The notes under the pieces: model-generated | The model's database searches: none | What the model was told of the DNA's origin: nothing | The model's input: only the letters and a program-made list of their open reading frames with translations | Translations under genes and position numbers: made by a program | From: Nibribacter ruber | GTDB taxonomy: Bacteria > Bacteroidota > Bacteroidia > Cytophagales > Hymenobacteraceae | Length of the DNA: 64,000 nt | Direction: 5' to 3' | Assembly (NCBI RefSeq): GCF_009913235.1 | Contig: NZ_CP047897.1 | Span: forward strand, 868,001-932,000 | Shown here: positions 9,338 to 17,105 of the stretch, piece after piece | Numbering within the stretch: the stretch's first letter is position 1 | Layout: every line of letters starts with the position of its first letter

Positions 9338-9390
9338 GCTTTTAGCAGGGCATTCTCGTAATTTTATAGCACACTAAACATTCTGTTCTT

Positions 9391-9510
9391 ATGGCCAATT
9401 GGAAAAAAGCCTTGAAACGTATGGGAGTGGCAGGTTTTCTGTTCTTCTTGATCAAAGGCCTCATCTGGATCTTTATTTTCCTGGGGGGCGCCAAACTAAT
9501 TTTTGATTAA
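9391..9510 (+). CDS. 39-residue membrane microprotein
   Basis: An ATG frame encodes MANWKKALKRMGVAGFLFFL followed by IKGLIWIFIFLGGAKLIFD and a stop. It has a basic, amphipathic first ten residues and a hydrophobic stretch of about 20 residues (roughly 14-36), so a single-pass inner-membrane peptide with the N-terminus inside is predicted. It stands alone between palindrome copy 5 and the KAS III gene. The cationic-then-hydrophobic pattern is not what random DNA gives, but there is no recognised domain and no obvious ribosome site. Function unknown. Confidence 0.55.
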   Translation: MANWKKALKRMGVAGFLFFLIKGLIWIFIFLGGAKLIFD

Positions 9511-9826
9511 AAAGACGCTTCTTTCCTCCTGAATTCATTCCCTGCAGGCGCTGCCTTTCTTTTATTACCTCCTGATCCTGAGCATCTTCTCCAGATTACA
9601 CCAATCTCCCTTTCTAGCTTTTCTGCTGCTATCTTAGAAAAGCTGAATATTTGCTATTGATTCCCATTCTTTCTTAGTACCTTCTCTTCCAGATTTCACA
9701 TACCATCCTCCTGGCGCCCATCTTTGGTTGATTGGCAAAGATTTTAACAGGGGCTTTTTTTAGAGTGTGGATTCCCGTTTCCTTTTCTTCAGGTGTCATG
9801 CCTGGCTATGTTTTTCTTTGTTTAGT
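9511..9826. other. Intergenic region with one hairpin
   Basis: No gene is seen in these 316 bases. An inverted repeat AGCTTTTCT / AGAAAAGCT occupies 9616-9644, without a following T-run. The rest is pyrimidine-rich on the plus strand and has no clear promoter box. Confidence 0.45.
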
Positions 9827-10912
9827 ATGCCCGCTCCTAGTATCTCTTCCGTTATTACCGGCTCCGGTAGTTTTATTCCCGCCAACATCATTGACAACAG
9901 CCATTTTCTGGAGACAGAGTTTTTTGACGCGCAGGGTCACCGGTTGGTAGGGGCCAATGAAACCATCATCCGGAAGTTTCACCAAATCACGGGCATTCAG
10001 GAAAGGCGCTACGCAGATGCTGGCATGGTCAACTCAGACCTTGGGTACCATGCGGCGCTACTGGCCATTGAAAATGCCAACATAGACCCAGAGACTCTGG
10101 ATTACATCATTGTGGCCCATAATTACGGCGATGTAAAAGACGGCTGTGGCCGCGTGGACATGGTACCTACCCTGGCGGCCCGCGTAAAGCACTTGTTACG
10201 AATCAGGAACCCGTACACCGTGGCGTATGATTTGCCCTTTGGCTGTCCGGGTTGGCTGCAGGCACTCATACAGGCCCACTATTATTTACAATCCGGGGAT
10301 GCCAAGCGTATTCTGGTGATTGGCGCCGAGACCCTTTCCCGCGTATCTGACCCGCATGACCGCGACAGCATGATCTATTCTGACGGCGCCGGTGCCGTGG
10401 TTCTGGAGGCCCTGGAGACGGAAACCAAGACCGGTATTTTAAGCCATCTCACGGTTTCAGACACATACTCCCAGGCACATTGGCTCCGGAACACGCATTC
10501 TTACAATCCAGATAAACCGCAGGAACAGTTGTATATTAAGATGGATGGCCGCAAAATCTATGAATATGCGCTCACCACGGTGCCCCAAGCCATTCAAAAA
10601 TGCATTCAAAAGGCAGGCCTAGATTTGGATGACATTCAAAAGGTATTGATTCATCAGGCCAACGAGAAAATGGACCAGGCCATGCTGGAGCGCTTGTTCA
10701 AGCTGTATGGCAAAGCAGAAGTACCGGCTGGTATCATGCCCATGACCGTGAACACCCTTGGCAACAACTCCGTGGCTACCCTACCAATCTTATATGACCT
10801 GGTGCAGAAACATCAATTAGGCGATCATACCTTAGAAGCTGGCCGGCCCTTGGTGTTTGCTTCTGTGGGTGCCGGCATGAACGCCAATGCCGTTGTCTAC
10901 CAGATGCCTTAA
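9827..10912 (+). CDS. Beta-ketoacyl-ACP synthase III (KAS III) family protein
   Basis: The 361-residue protein carries the KAS III thiolase-fold triad: Cys140 in PFGCPGWLQA, His276 in IHQANEKM, and the asparagine in NTLGNNSVATLP near 309-315. These enzymes condense an acyl-CoA with malonyl-ACP to start fatty acid or related synthesis. The ATG at 9827 (MPAPSISSVITGSGSF) is preferred, since the fold normally begins with the I-x-G-x-G-x-x-x-P strand and the upstream 20 residues are not family-like. It is longer than the housekeeping FabH (about 320-330) and is not next to other fatty-acid genes, so it may be a specialised paralogue. Confidence 0.88.
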   Translation: MPAPSISSVITGSGSFIPANIIDNSHFLETEFFDAQGHRLVGANETIIRKFHQITGIQERRYADAGMVNSDLGYHAALLAIENANIDPETLDYIIVAHNYGDVKDGCGRVDMVPTLAARVKHLLRIRNPYTVAYDLPFGCPGWLQALIQAHYYLQSGDAKRILVIGAETLSRVSDPHDRDSMIYSDGAGAVVLEALETETKTGILSHLTVSDTYSQAHWLRNTHSYNPDKPQEQLYIKMDGRKIYEYALTTVPQAIQKCIQKAGLDLDDIQKVLIHQANEKMDQAMLERLFKLYGKAEVPAGIMPMTVNTLGNNSVATLPILYDLVQKHQLGDHTLEAGRPLVFASVGAGMNANAVVYQMP

Positions 10913-11050
10913 CCCAGTCAGAAAAGCTTTCTCTTTACCTCTTTTGAATACGCTAAGCCAGTTACGTTAAAAGCAATAATTTACGGCTTAGTATGGTGTT
11001 TTGCCACCCATTTCTGCTGAGATTTGCGGCAGTAACCAAGACAGGCAATC

Positions 11051-12187
11051 ATGACCATTGGCATTATAGGCGGCGGCATTGGCGGACTCACCACGGCCAT
11101 TGGCCTTCATCAGGTAGGCATACAGGTAGAAGTATTTGAGGCCGCGCCGGCCTTTGCCCCCGTAGGCGCCGGGTTGGCCCTGGCAGCCAACGCCATAAAA
11201 GGCTTGCAACGGCTGGGCATTGCCCAGGGCATCATCGCTCGAGGCCAGTGCCTGGATGGTTTCCATATCTTTGATGAAAAGGGCCGCCTCATCAACCGCA
11301 CCGACAGCCGGGCCATGAGCGCCAAATATGGTCTGGACAACTTCGTGATACATAGGGCCAGTTTGCATGAGGCACTTTTGGAGCATTTAACCGATGTCCC
11401 CTTGCACGTAAACAAGCGCGTTCTTAAAGTAGAGAACCATGCCCAGGGAGTTACTCTGTTTTTTCAGGACGGTTCCACGCGGCAGGTGGACTTTCTGGTG
11501 GTGGCAGATGGCATCAACTCGCAGGTTCGGCAGCAGCTGTTGCCTTCGTCCAAGCCCAGATATGCGGGCTACACATGCTGGCGCGCAGTGATTGAAAACC
11601 CGGGACTCACGGCACATTATGCCTCAGAAACCTGGGGCCCTGACGGACGTGTGGGCTGGACGCCATTGCAAGACAATAAGATTTACTGGTTTGCCTGCAT
11701 CAATGGTCCGCAGAATGACCCAGCCATGCGCGCCATGAACATTGAGGGGCTTCGGGCGCATTTTCAATACTACCACGCCCCCATTCCATACCTGTTTGCC
11801 GCCACTAAGCCCGAAGAACTGCTGTGGCATGATCTGTTTGACCTGGCCCCCATTTCTACCTTCGCCTTTCCCAACATTCTGCTTTTAGGAGACGCTGCCC
11901 ATGCCACCACACCTAACATGGGTCAGGGAGCGTGCCAAGCCATTGAAGACGCCGCCGTGCTGACAGATGAACTGCAAAAAGACCTTGATTTTAACGCAGC
12001 GGCCCAGCGCTTTGAGAAACGCCGACTAGACCGCACTCACTGGGTCACTAACCAATCCAAGGTGTTAGGAAGCGTAGCCCAAATGTCTAACCCGTTTTTG
12101 ATCAAAGCCCGAAACTTCGCGCTCAGGCACCTACCCACAAGAATCAATGACTGGCAGTTAGAAAAGGTGTATTCAGTAGATTTTTAA
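11051..12187 (+). CDS. FAD-dependent monooxygenase
   Basis: The 378-residue flavoprotein belongs to the aromatic-ring hydroxylase/TetX-like class A monooxygenases. The Rossmann motif GIIGGGIGGLTTAI starts at residue 4, the DG motif is in FLVVADGINSQVR, and the second FAD motif is ILLLGDAAHATTPNMGQGA near 280. Such enzymes use NAD(P)H and oxygen to hydroxylate or epoxidise small molecules. It lacks a membrane helix and is predicted cytoplasmic. It stands alone, 138 bases after the KAS III gene, so a shared operon is possible but not shown. Substrate unknown; zeaxanthin-epoxidase- and salicylate-hydroxylase-like proteins are the nearest well-known groups. Confidence 0.9.
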   Translation: MTIGIIGGGIGGLTTAIGLHQVGIQVEVFEAAPAFAPVGAGLALAANAIKGLQRLGIAQGIIARGQCLDGFHIFDEKGRLINRTDSRAMSAKYGLDNFVIHRASLHEALLEHLTDVPLHVNKRVLKVENHAQGVTLFFQDGSTRQVDFLVVADGINSQVRQQLLPSSKPRYAGYTCWRAVIENPGLTAHYASETWGPDGRVGWTPLQDNKIYWFACINGPQNDPAMRAMNIEGLRAHFQYYHAPIPYLFAATKPEELLWHDLFDLAPISTFAFPNILLLGDAAHATTPNMGQGACQAIEDAAVLTDELQKDLDFNAAAQRFEKRRLDRTHWVTNQSKVLGSVAQMSNPFLIKARNFALRHLPTRINDWQLEKVYSVDF

Positions 12188-12195
12188 ATCGGGAG

Positions 12196-12244
12196 CGGTT
12201 GTCGTTTTTGGCGTATTTACTAGAAAACAGCCCAAAAACGACCG
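12196..12244. repeat. Dispersed palindrome, copy 6
   Basis: CGGT...ACCG arms around an imperfect core; left inner arm GGCGTATTTAC pairs partly with GAAAACAGCCC. Begins 8 bases after the monooxygenase stop. Confidence 0.8.
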
Positions 12245-12252
12245 TAGCACAG

Positions 12253-12294
12253 ATACAAGAAAAGGCGCCCATATCCGGGCGCCTTTTCTTGTAT
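12253..12294. terminator. Bidirectional terminator
   Basis: Inverted repeat with GC-rich inner stem GGCGCCC / GGGCGCC and A-rich/T-rich outer arms (ATACAAGAAAA / TTTTCTTGTAT). It separates the converging monooxygenase and aldo/keto reductase genes and works on either strand in principle. Confidence 0.8.
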
Positions 12295-12317
12295 TGGGTT
12301 CAATTAGAACAAGGTTT

Positions 12318-13268
12318 TTAATAGGAACTGGCCGTGTTTAGCCGTTGAATGTCATGTTCTGTCAAAGTAAGCTGCGTGGCTTTAATCAGATCTTGCAGCT
12401 GTTCTGTACTGGTGGCACTGGCAATGGGTGCAGTGATGCTGGGCCGGGCCATGAGCCAGGCCAGGGAAACCTGCGCAGGCGTGGCCTGATGATGAGCGGA
12501 AATAACGTCCAAAGCAGCTAGAATGCGTTGGCCTCGCTCATTCATAAACTTCTGCATGCCGCCGCCGCGGGCGCTCTTGCTAAAGTCCTCCTTAGAGCGG
12601 TACTTGCCCGTCAGGAAACCGCTGGCCAGGGCAGAATAGCAGATTACGCCAATCTTATTTTCCAATACCAGTCCCTCCAGCTCATGCTCATAGCCAGCGC
12701 GGCTGTACAGGTTGTATTCTGGTTGCAAAGTTTGATAGCTGGGCAGGCCATGCTCTTTACTCACCGCCAGAGCTTCTTTTAGGCGGTTGGCTTTGATGTT
12801 AGAAGCCCCAATGGCGCGTATCTTCCCTTGGTCCAACAGTCGGCTATAGGCCTCCAAGGTTTCCTGAAAAGGCGTAGAAGCATCATCCACGTGTGATTGG
12901 TACAAGTCTATGTAATCGGTTTGGAGACGCTTGAGGGATCCTTCCACGGATGTCATGATGTAGTCTTTCTTGAGGCCTTCGCGTTCTGGGGTGATTTCCC
13001 AACCCACTTTGGTGGCAATCACTACCTGATTGCGGTTGCCTCTGGCCATTAGCCACTTACCAATGATGGTCTCAGATTCGCCGCCCTGGTTGCCGGGTGC
13101 CCAACTGCTGTAAGAATCTGCCGTGTCAATCAGGTTCAGGCCCGCCTCTATGAAACCGTCCAGCAGCTGGAACGAGGTTTTCTCGTCTACCGTCCACCCG
13201 AAGACGTTTCCGCCAAAGGCCAGCGGCCCTAATTCAATGCCCGTATTTCCTAAGATTTTCTTTTTCAT
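12318..13268 (-). CDS. Aldo/keto reductase
   Basis: The 316-residue NADPH-dependent oxidoreductase shows the family landmarks: GPLAFGGNVFGW at the first strand, the catalytic Asp/Tyr in NLIDTADSYSSW, the lysine in VVIATKVGW, and the histidine in YIDLYQSHVDD. The C-terminal ARPSITAPIASATSTEQLQ is the coenzyme-phosphate-binding region. It resembles the YhdN/AKR11-like general aldehyde reductases. It is followed on the same strand by no gene, and the nitroreductase lies upstream with an 89-base gap, so the two could be transcribed together if the intervening hairpin is leaky. Confidence 0.93.
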   Translation of the reverse strand: MKKKILGNTGIELGPLAFGGNVFGWTVDEKTSFQLLDGFIEAGLNLIDTADSYSSWAPGNQGGESETIIGKWLMARGNRNQVVIATKVGWEITPEREGLKKDYIMTSVEGSLKRLQTDYIDLYQSHVDDASTPFQETLEAYSRLLDQGKIRAIGASNIKANRLKEALAVSKEHGLPSYQTLQPEYNLYSRAGYEHELEGLVLENKIGVICYSALASGFLTGKYRSKEDFSKSARGGGMQKFMNERGQRILAALDVISAHHQATPAQVSLAWLMARPSITAPIASATSTEQLQDLIKATQLTLTEHDIQRLNTASSY

Positions 13269-13297
13269 AGTATGGTTTAAGTCCCTTGTGCCCGCCT

Positions 13298-13341
13298 AAA
13301 AAAGAACACCCGCCCCGGTTGAGGGAGCGGGTGCCTGTTCA
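13298..13341 (-). terminator. Terminator of the nitroreductase gene (minus strand)
   Basis: Read on the minus strand, the stem GCACCCGCTCCC pairs with GGGGCGGGTG and is followed by TTCTTTTTT. It lies between the nitroreductase stop and the aldo/keto reductase start. Confidence 0.65.
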
Positions 13342-13357
13342 ATTGCATTTGTTTGTT

Positions 13358-13990
13358 TTACGCTATCTCCAGGAAAAGGTCTTTCTTGCTGCGGCGCACT
13401 TTCTTAGCCGTGGCCAGAAAATCCTTTTCAGTGTCACGGTACCCTAGCGCCATGATGGTAATGCTTCGTAAGCCTTTCTCTGCCAGGCCCAGCACTTTGT
13501 CCAGGGCGGCCGGGTCAAAGCCTTCCATGGGTGTGGCGTCTACGCGTTCTGCCGCCGCAGCCACCAGGCCGGTGCCCAGGGCAATGTAGCTCTGCTTGGC
13601 CGCCCACTGGAAGTTCTCTTCTGCCGTGCGGCTGTTGATGGTGCCTTTGAGGCTATCCGCGAAGCCGGCCAAGGTAGAAACGTCTACCCCGCGTTCCTGC
13701 GCAATCTGGTTCATGTAAGCATCTACCTGTTCATCGGTTAAGGTAGCCCAGGCGGCAAAGATCAACAGGTGTGAGGCTTCTACAATCTGGGGTTGGTTAT
13801 AGGCAGCGGCTTGTATTTTCTTTCTCACCTCAGGATCCTGGATCACCAATACATTGTAAGGCATAAAACCCATGGACGAAGCTGATAACCTGATGGCCTC
13901 CAATATATTCTGCAGTTTCTCCTCTGGAACGGTCTCACCGGTCATGCGTTTTGTGGCATAGCGCCAGTTCAAATCTTCAATCAGTTTCAT
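13358..13990 (-). CDS. Nitroreductase family oxidoreductase
   Basis: The 210-residue protein fits NfsB-like FMN-dependent NAD(P)H oxidoreductases in length and order: RYATKRMTGETVPEEKL at the N-terminus (FMN phosphate contacts), LSASSMGFMPYNVLVI, and the late WAAKQSYIALGTGLVAAAAE and ALGYRDTEKD segments. It is divergent from an HxlR-family regulator across 117 bases with overlapping promoters, an arrangement seen for redox- or electrophile-inducible reductases. Regulation by that regulator is inferred. The natural substrate is unknown. Confidence 0.92.
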   Translation of the reverse strand: MKLIEDLNWRYATKRMTGETVPEEKLQNILEAIRLSASSMGFMPYNVLVIQDPEVRKKIQAAAYNQPQIVEASHLLIFAAWATLTDEQVDAYMNQIAQERGVDVSTLAGFADSLKGTINSRTAEENFQWAAKQSYIALGTGLVAAAAERVDATPMEGFDPAALDKVLGLAEKGLRSITIMALGYRDTEKDFLATAKKVRRSKKDLFLEIA

Positions 13991-14017
13991 TTTGAAATTT
14001 TAAGGTGTATATACGTC

Positions 14018-14054
14018 ATTTGTATAAACAAATTTACGTACCTTTGGTTTCAAA
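14018..14054. promoter_or_regulatory. Overlapping divergent promoters of nitroreductase and HxlR genes
   Basis: On the plus strand, TTTG (14019-14022) and TACCTTTG (14039-14046) match the Bacteroidota minus-33 and minus-7 boxes. On the minus strand, TAAATTTG (14036 down to 14029) is preceded by TTTG at 14054-14051. The two promoters overlap. An inverted repeat ATTTG-N6-CAAAT at 14018-14033 sits on both and is a candidate operator. Confidence 0.55.
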
Positions 14055-14055
14055 T

Positions 14056-14087
14056 AGATACTAATATACCCAGGTATACCGGTATCT
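14056..14087. promoter_or_regulatory. Candidate HxlR operator
   Basis: The arms GATAC (14057-14061) and GTATC (14082-14086) enclose two overlapping palindromes, GGTATACC (14073-14080) and ATACCGGTAT (14076-14085). The site lies just after the predicted transcription start of the regulator gene, a plausible place for autoregulation. Binding is inferred from symmetry only. Confidence 0.35.
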
Positions 14088-14107
14088 TACATGAAAGCTA
14101 ATTTGCC

Positions 14108-14473
14108 ATGGAAACCATCACAGTACCAGACACGGGTATGTGCATTACCCACATCCTTCCTATTAGAGACGCTTTGGACATCTTGAGCGGCAAATGGAAG
14201 ATTCCCATCATTGTAGCCCTGTGCGTGCACAAGCGCCGGTTCAAAGAACTGCACCGTGATGTGGCAGGCATTACGGCCAAGATGCTTTCCAAGGAACTGA
14301 AGGAGCTGGAAATCAACAAGCTGGTAAAACGTACGGTGCATGACACCTCTCCGGTGACGGTAGAATACTCCATCACAGACTACGGCCACAGCCTGGCCCC
14401 GGTGATCAGAGAACTGCGTGACTGGGGACTCAAGCACCGGGATAAAATCATCTATCACCCAGAAGAGGCCTAA
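14108..14473 (+). CDS. HxlR-family winged-helix regulator
   Basis: The 121-residue protein has the HxlR signature: a cysteine near the N-terminus (TGMCITHILPIRDALDIL), then GKWKIPIIVAL, RRFKELHRDVAGITAKMLSK for the recognition helix, and VEYSITDYGHSLAPVIRELR for the wing and dimer helix. Members often sense aldehydes, quinones or oxidants through the conserved cysteine (Cys13 here). It is transcribed away from the nitroreductase gene and probably controls it and itself; this is inference from context. Confidence 0.92.
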   Translation: METITVPDTGMCITHILPIRDALDILSGKWKIPIIVALCVHKRRFKELHRDVAGITAKMLSKELKELEINKLVKRTVHDTSPVTVEYSITDYGHSLAPVIRELRDWGLKHRDKIIYHPEEA

Positions 14474-14496
14474 GCCGATTCTCCTTCAATGACCTT

Positions 14497-14540
14497 AGCC
14501 GTTTTTGGGCTGTTTTCTGATAAACAGCCCAAAAACGGCT
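14497..14540. repeat. Dispersed palindrome, copy 7
   Basis: AGCC...GGCT arms and perfect core GTTTTTGGGCTGTTT / AAACAGCCCAAAAAC. It starts 24 bases after the HxlR stop and is followed by TTTTTC; it lies between converging genes and could serve as a terminator for both. Confidence 0.9.
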
Positions 14541-14547
14541 TTTTCAT

Positions 14548-15804
14548 TTACCGTAATAGTTTGCGGGCCTGGTGTACGTCTAGTCCGTTTTCCCATTTAG
14601 CTACAAAGAGCGTAGCTACGGCATTGCCTACCAGGTTAGTGAGCGCCCGCGCCTCACTCATGAACCGGTCAATGCCCAATATAAGCGCCAACCCGGCCAC
14701 GGGAATGCCTCCTACCGCCGGCAACGTGGCCGCCAAGGTGATAAAGCCGCTCCCCGTCACGCCGGCCGCTCCTTTTGAGGTGAGCATGAGTACCAGCAGC
14801 AAGGTGACTTGTTGCTGCAGGCCCATGGGCGTGTCGGTGGCCTGGGCTACGAACACGGCAGCCATGGTCAGGTAGATGGAGGTGCCGTCCAGGTTAAAGG
14901 AGTAACCAGTAGGTACCACTAGGCCTACCACGGGTTTGGCGCAGCCGGCTTGCTCCAATTTTTCCATCAGGCTGGGCAGCGCCGCCTCAGAGGAAGAAGT
15001 TCCCAGGACAATGAGCAGCTCTTCGCGCAGGTACTTGAGCAGGGAAATGATGGAAAATCCCATGGCTTTCATGATGGCGCCCAGCACCAGAAGCACAAAC
15101 AGAATGCAGGTAAGATAAAAAGCGCCCATCAGCTGGCCCAGCGCCCCTAAAGACGCCAACCCGTACTTGCCAATGGTGTAGCCCATGGCCCCAAGTGCTC
15201 CCAAAGGCGCTACTTTCATGATGATGTGAATGACGGCGAACAACCCATTGGCAAACGACTGGATGACCGTGAGAATGGGCGCAGCCTTCGGGCCAATCTT
15301 AGACAACCCAAACCCGAACAGCACCGAGAAGAACAGAATCTGCAGCAGTTCACCTTTGGCCAGGGCGTCTATGATGTTCTCAGGGATAATGTGCAGCAGA
15401 AACCCGATGACGCCTTCCGTTTCCTGCTTTTTCTGGGTGAGTGCGTTCAAGGCGGTGGCGTCTAAACTGGCGGGGTCAATGTGCATGCCTCGTCCCGGAC
15501 CCACCAGGTTCACTACCAACAAGCCTAACACCAGGGCAATGGTGGTGAGCACCTCAAAATACAGTAATGCCTTTACGCCCACGCGCCCCACCTGCTTCAT
15601 GTCCTGCATGCCGGCAATGCCCGTCACGATGGTACAAAACACCACCGGCCCAATCATCATTTTCACCAGCCGAATGAAGGCGTCTCCTAAAGGTTTTAAC
15701 TGCACCGCCACGTCTGGCACATAATGACCTAGGGCGATGCCTAACAAGATAGCAGCAATGACCTGGGCATACAGACTTTTATACAGCGGCTTTTTGGATA
15801 GCAT
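14548..15804 (-). CDS. dctA: Dicarboxylate/cation symporter (DctA type)
   Basis: The 418-residue inner-membrane carrier belongs to the DAACS family (glutamate/C4-dicarboxylate:cation symport). Seen are the serine-rich re-entrant loop [18 protein letters not shown], the ligand-binding [18 protein letters not shown], the second hairpin [22 protein letters not shown], and [23 protein letters not shown] with the acidic and arginine residues that favour C4-dicarboxylates over glutamate. Eight membrane spans plus two hairpins are expected. It probably brings in succinate, fumarate or malate. It is a single gene. Confidence 0.93.
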   Translation of the reverse strand: MLSKKPLYKSLYAQVIAAILLGIALGHYVPDVAVQLKPLGDAFIRLVKMMIGPVVFCTIVTGIAGMQDMKQVGRVGVKALLYFEVLTTIALVLGLLVVNLVGPGRGMHIDPASLDATALNALTQKKQETEGVIGFLLHIIPENIIDALAKGELLQILFFSVLFGFGLSKIGPKAAPILTVIQSFANGLFAVIHIIMKVAPLGALGAMGYTIGKYGLASLGALGQLMGAFYLTCILFVLLVLGAIMKAMGFSIISLLKYLREELLIVLGTSSSEAALPSLMEKLEQAGCAKPVVGLVVPTGYSFNLDGTSIYLTMAAVFVAQATDTPMGLQQQVTLLLVLMLTSKGAAGVTGSGFITLAATLPAVGGIPVAGLALILGIDRFMSEARALTNLVGNAVATLFVAKWENGLDVHQARKLLR

Positions 15805-15902
15805 TTAGACGGAGGGCTTATTTTGGCAGCTTAAGATTACACAGATAGTTGCACAGTGGCAAATCTCTGCCCTCTCCATCGCCCGTGGGCATAGCAAAAA
15901 TC

Positions 15903-15940
15903 CGTTTTTAGCCTCTTTCCTGTAAAACAAGCCAAAAACG
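15903..15940. repeat. Dispersed palindrome, copy 8
   Basis: Imperfect core CGTTTTTAGCC ... AGCCAAAAACG with mismatches in the inner stem. It lies between the DctA gene start and the toxin-antitoxin operon. Confidence 0.8.
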
Positions 15941-16030
15941 ACGACATGTCTTAAATTGACTATATTTTATTTATTATGTTAAATTAAATCATTTGTGCAC
16001 TTTCAACATTGCCGTTGCTTTAAACTATTT

Positions 16031-16072
16031 TATGACAAGTGTCGTTAATTTATAGACAAGTTTCGTATCTTT
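16031..16072 (+). promoter_or_regulatory. Promoter/operator of the Xre/RES operon
   Basis: Two direct copies of GACAAG-N2-TCGT lie at 16034-16045 and 16055-16066, 21 bases or two helical turns apart. The first contains the inverted repeat GACA-AG-TGTC. They overlap a minus-7-like TATCTTTC (16066-16073). This is the expected layout for repression by the antitoxin, possibly with the toxin as co-repressor. Confidence 0.45.
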
Positions 16073-16092
16073 CCTTTCAATTTGTAGACACC

Positions 16093-16521
16093 ATGAGCAA
16101 GGCCCTAACTTTAGACACTACCCTTTCCAACAGTTCTGTAGATGACAGAGACATTCTGCTGTTGGTGCAGACGGTGCGCGCGGGCATCAAGTACCCGCTT
16201 TTTGTGAAGATTGCGAGCCAGAGCCCTTTTAATTTAAGTGAATGGTCTGTGTTTCTGCATTTGTCTGAGCGCACCATTCAGCGCTACAAGAAAGAAAAGA
16301 AAACCTTTGACCCTATCCACTCAGAGAAGATTCTGGAAGTGACCCTGCTGTACAAGCGCGGCACAGAGGTGTTTGGTAGTACAGAGAATTTCAATGCCTG
16401 GCTGGAGGCGAAGAACGTGGCCCTGGGTGGCATCACGCCCAAGAGCCTGCTGGATACTACCTTCGGGATAAGCTTGCTCAAGGACGAGCTGACCCGCATT
16501 GAACATGGCGTGCTGGCATGA
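16093..16521 (+). CDS. Xre/MbcA/ParS-type antitoxin
   Basis: The 142-residue protein is the antitoxin of a type II system. It has an N-terminal Xre-like helix-turn-helix region (WSVFLHLSERTIQRYKKEKK, about residues 58-80) and a C-terminal DUF2384 toxin-binding domain. That domain shows VTLLYKRGTEVFGSTENFNAWLE, then KSLLDTTFGISLLKDELTRIEHG, the standard ending with the G-V-x-A tail. ATG 16093 is chosen over the earlier in-frame start at 16039, which lies on the operator. Its stop overlaps the toxin start as ATGA, so the pair is translationally coupled. Confidence 0.92.
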   Translation: MSKALTLDTTLSNSSVDDRDILLLVQTVRAGIKYPLFVKIASQSPFNLSEWSVFLHLSERTIQRYKKEKKTFDPIHSEKILEVTLLYKRGTEVFGSTENFNAWLEAKNVALGGITPKSLLDTTFGISLLKDELTRIEHGVLA

Positions 16522-16979
16522 TTGTATTCAGGCTGAGCAAGGGCTTGTACAAAACTGATTTGTCGGGCCGCGGGGCAGAGTTGGTGGGTGGCCGATGGAA
16601 CAGCAAAGGCACAGCTCTGGTGTATACCTGTGAGTCCCGGGCTTTGTGTACCACTGAGATTGCCGTGCACACCCCGCTGGGCATTCTTCCCTCTGACTAC
16701 TGGCTCATCACCATTGAAGTACCAGACACTCTTCCGGTTTCTGAACTCGTGCAAGAGGCACTTCCACCAGACTGGAAAGCGTTTCCGCACCCCAACGCCA
16801 CGCAACTCCTGGGTGATTCTTTTGTGCGCGAAGGGCAATACGTAGCCATGAAAGTACCATCTGCGGTAGTCCACGGCGACCATAACTTTCTGCTTAACCC
16901 CAGACACCCAGACTTCAGGCATATCAAGATTCTTGAATCGGAGCCCTTCCCTTTTGATGAGCGGTTGTTTATCAAGTAA
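16518..16979 (+). CDS. RES-domain toxin (NAD+-consuming)
   Basis: The 153-residue toxin carries the RES fold: VFRLSKGLYKTDLSGRGA at the start, the arginine in GGRWNSKGTALVYTCES, the glutamate in ALCTTEIAVH, and the late Ser in VPSAVVHGDHNFLLNPRHPD. RES toxins such as MbcT and ParT consume NAD+ or modify proteins with it, causing growth arrest when the antitoxin is lost. Length and the Arg/Tyr/Glu/Ser set look intact, so it is probably active. The four-base overlap with the antitoxin gene supports one operon. Confidence 0.93.
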   Translation: MIVFRLSKGLYKTDLSGRGAELVGGRWNSKGTALVYTCESRALCTTEIAVHTPLGILPSDYWLITIEVPDTLPVSELVQEALPPDWKAFPHPNATQLLGDSFVREGQYVAMKVPSAVVHGDHNFLLNPRHPDFRHIKILESEPFPFDERLFIK

Positions 16980-17047
16980 AATCCACCACCTGCCTTATGA
17001 AAGGTAAATCCTCTAAAAATACCCGCGTAAAGTAACCTTCATTCAAT

Positions 17048-17081
17048 TAAAAAGCCGCCAGGGAGTTCCTGACGGCTTTTC
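17048..17081. terminator. Bidirectional terminator
   Basis: AAAAAGCCGCCAGGGA and TCCTGACGGCTTTT form a GC-rich hairpin with A and T tracts on either side, between the converging RES toxin and propeller-protein genes. Confidence 0.8.
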
Positions 17082-17105
17082 ATTGTGCCTTTGCTATGGA
17101 TGAGG

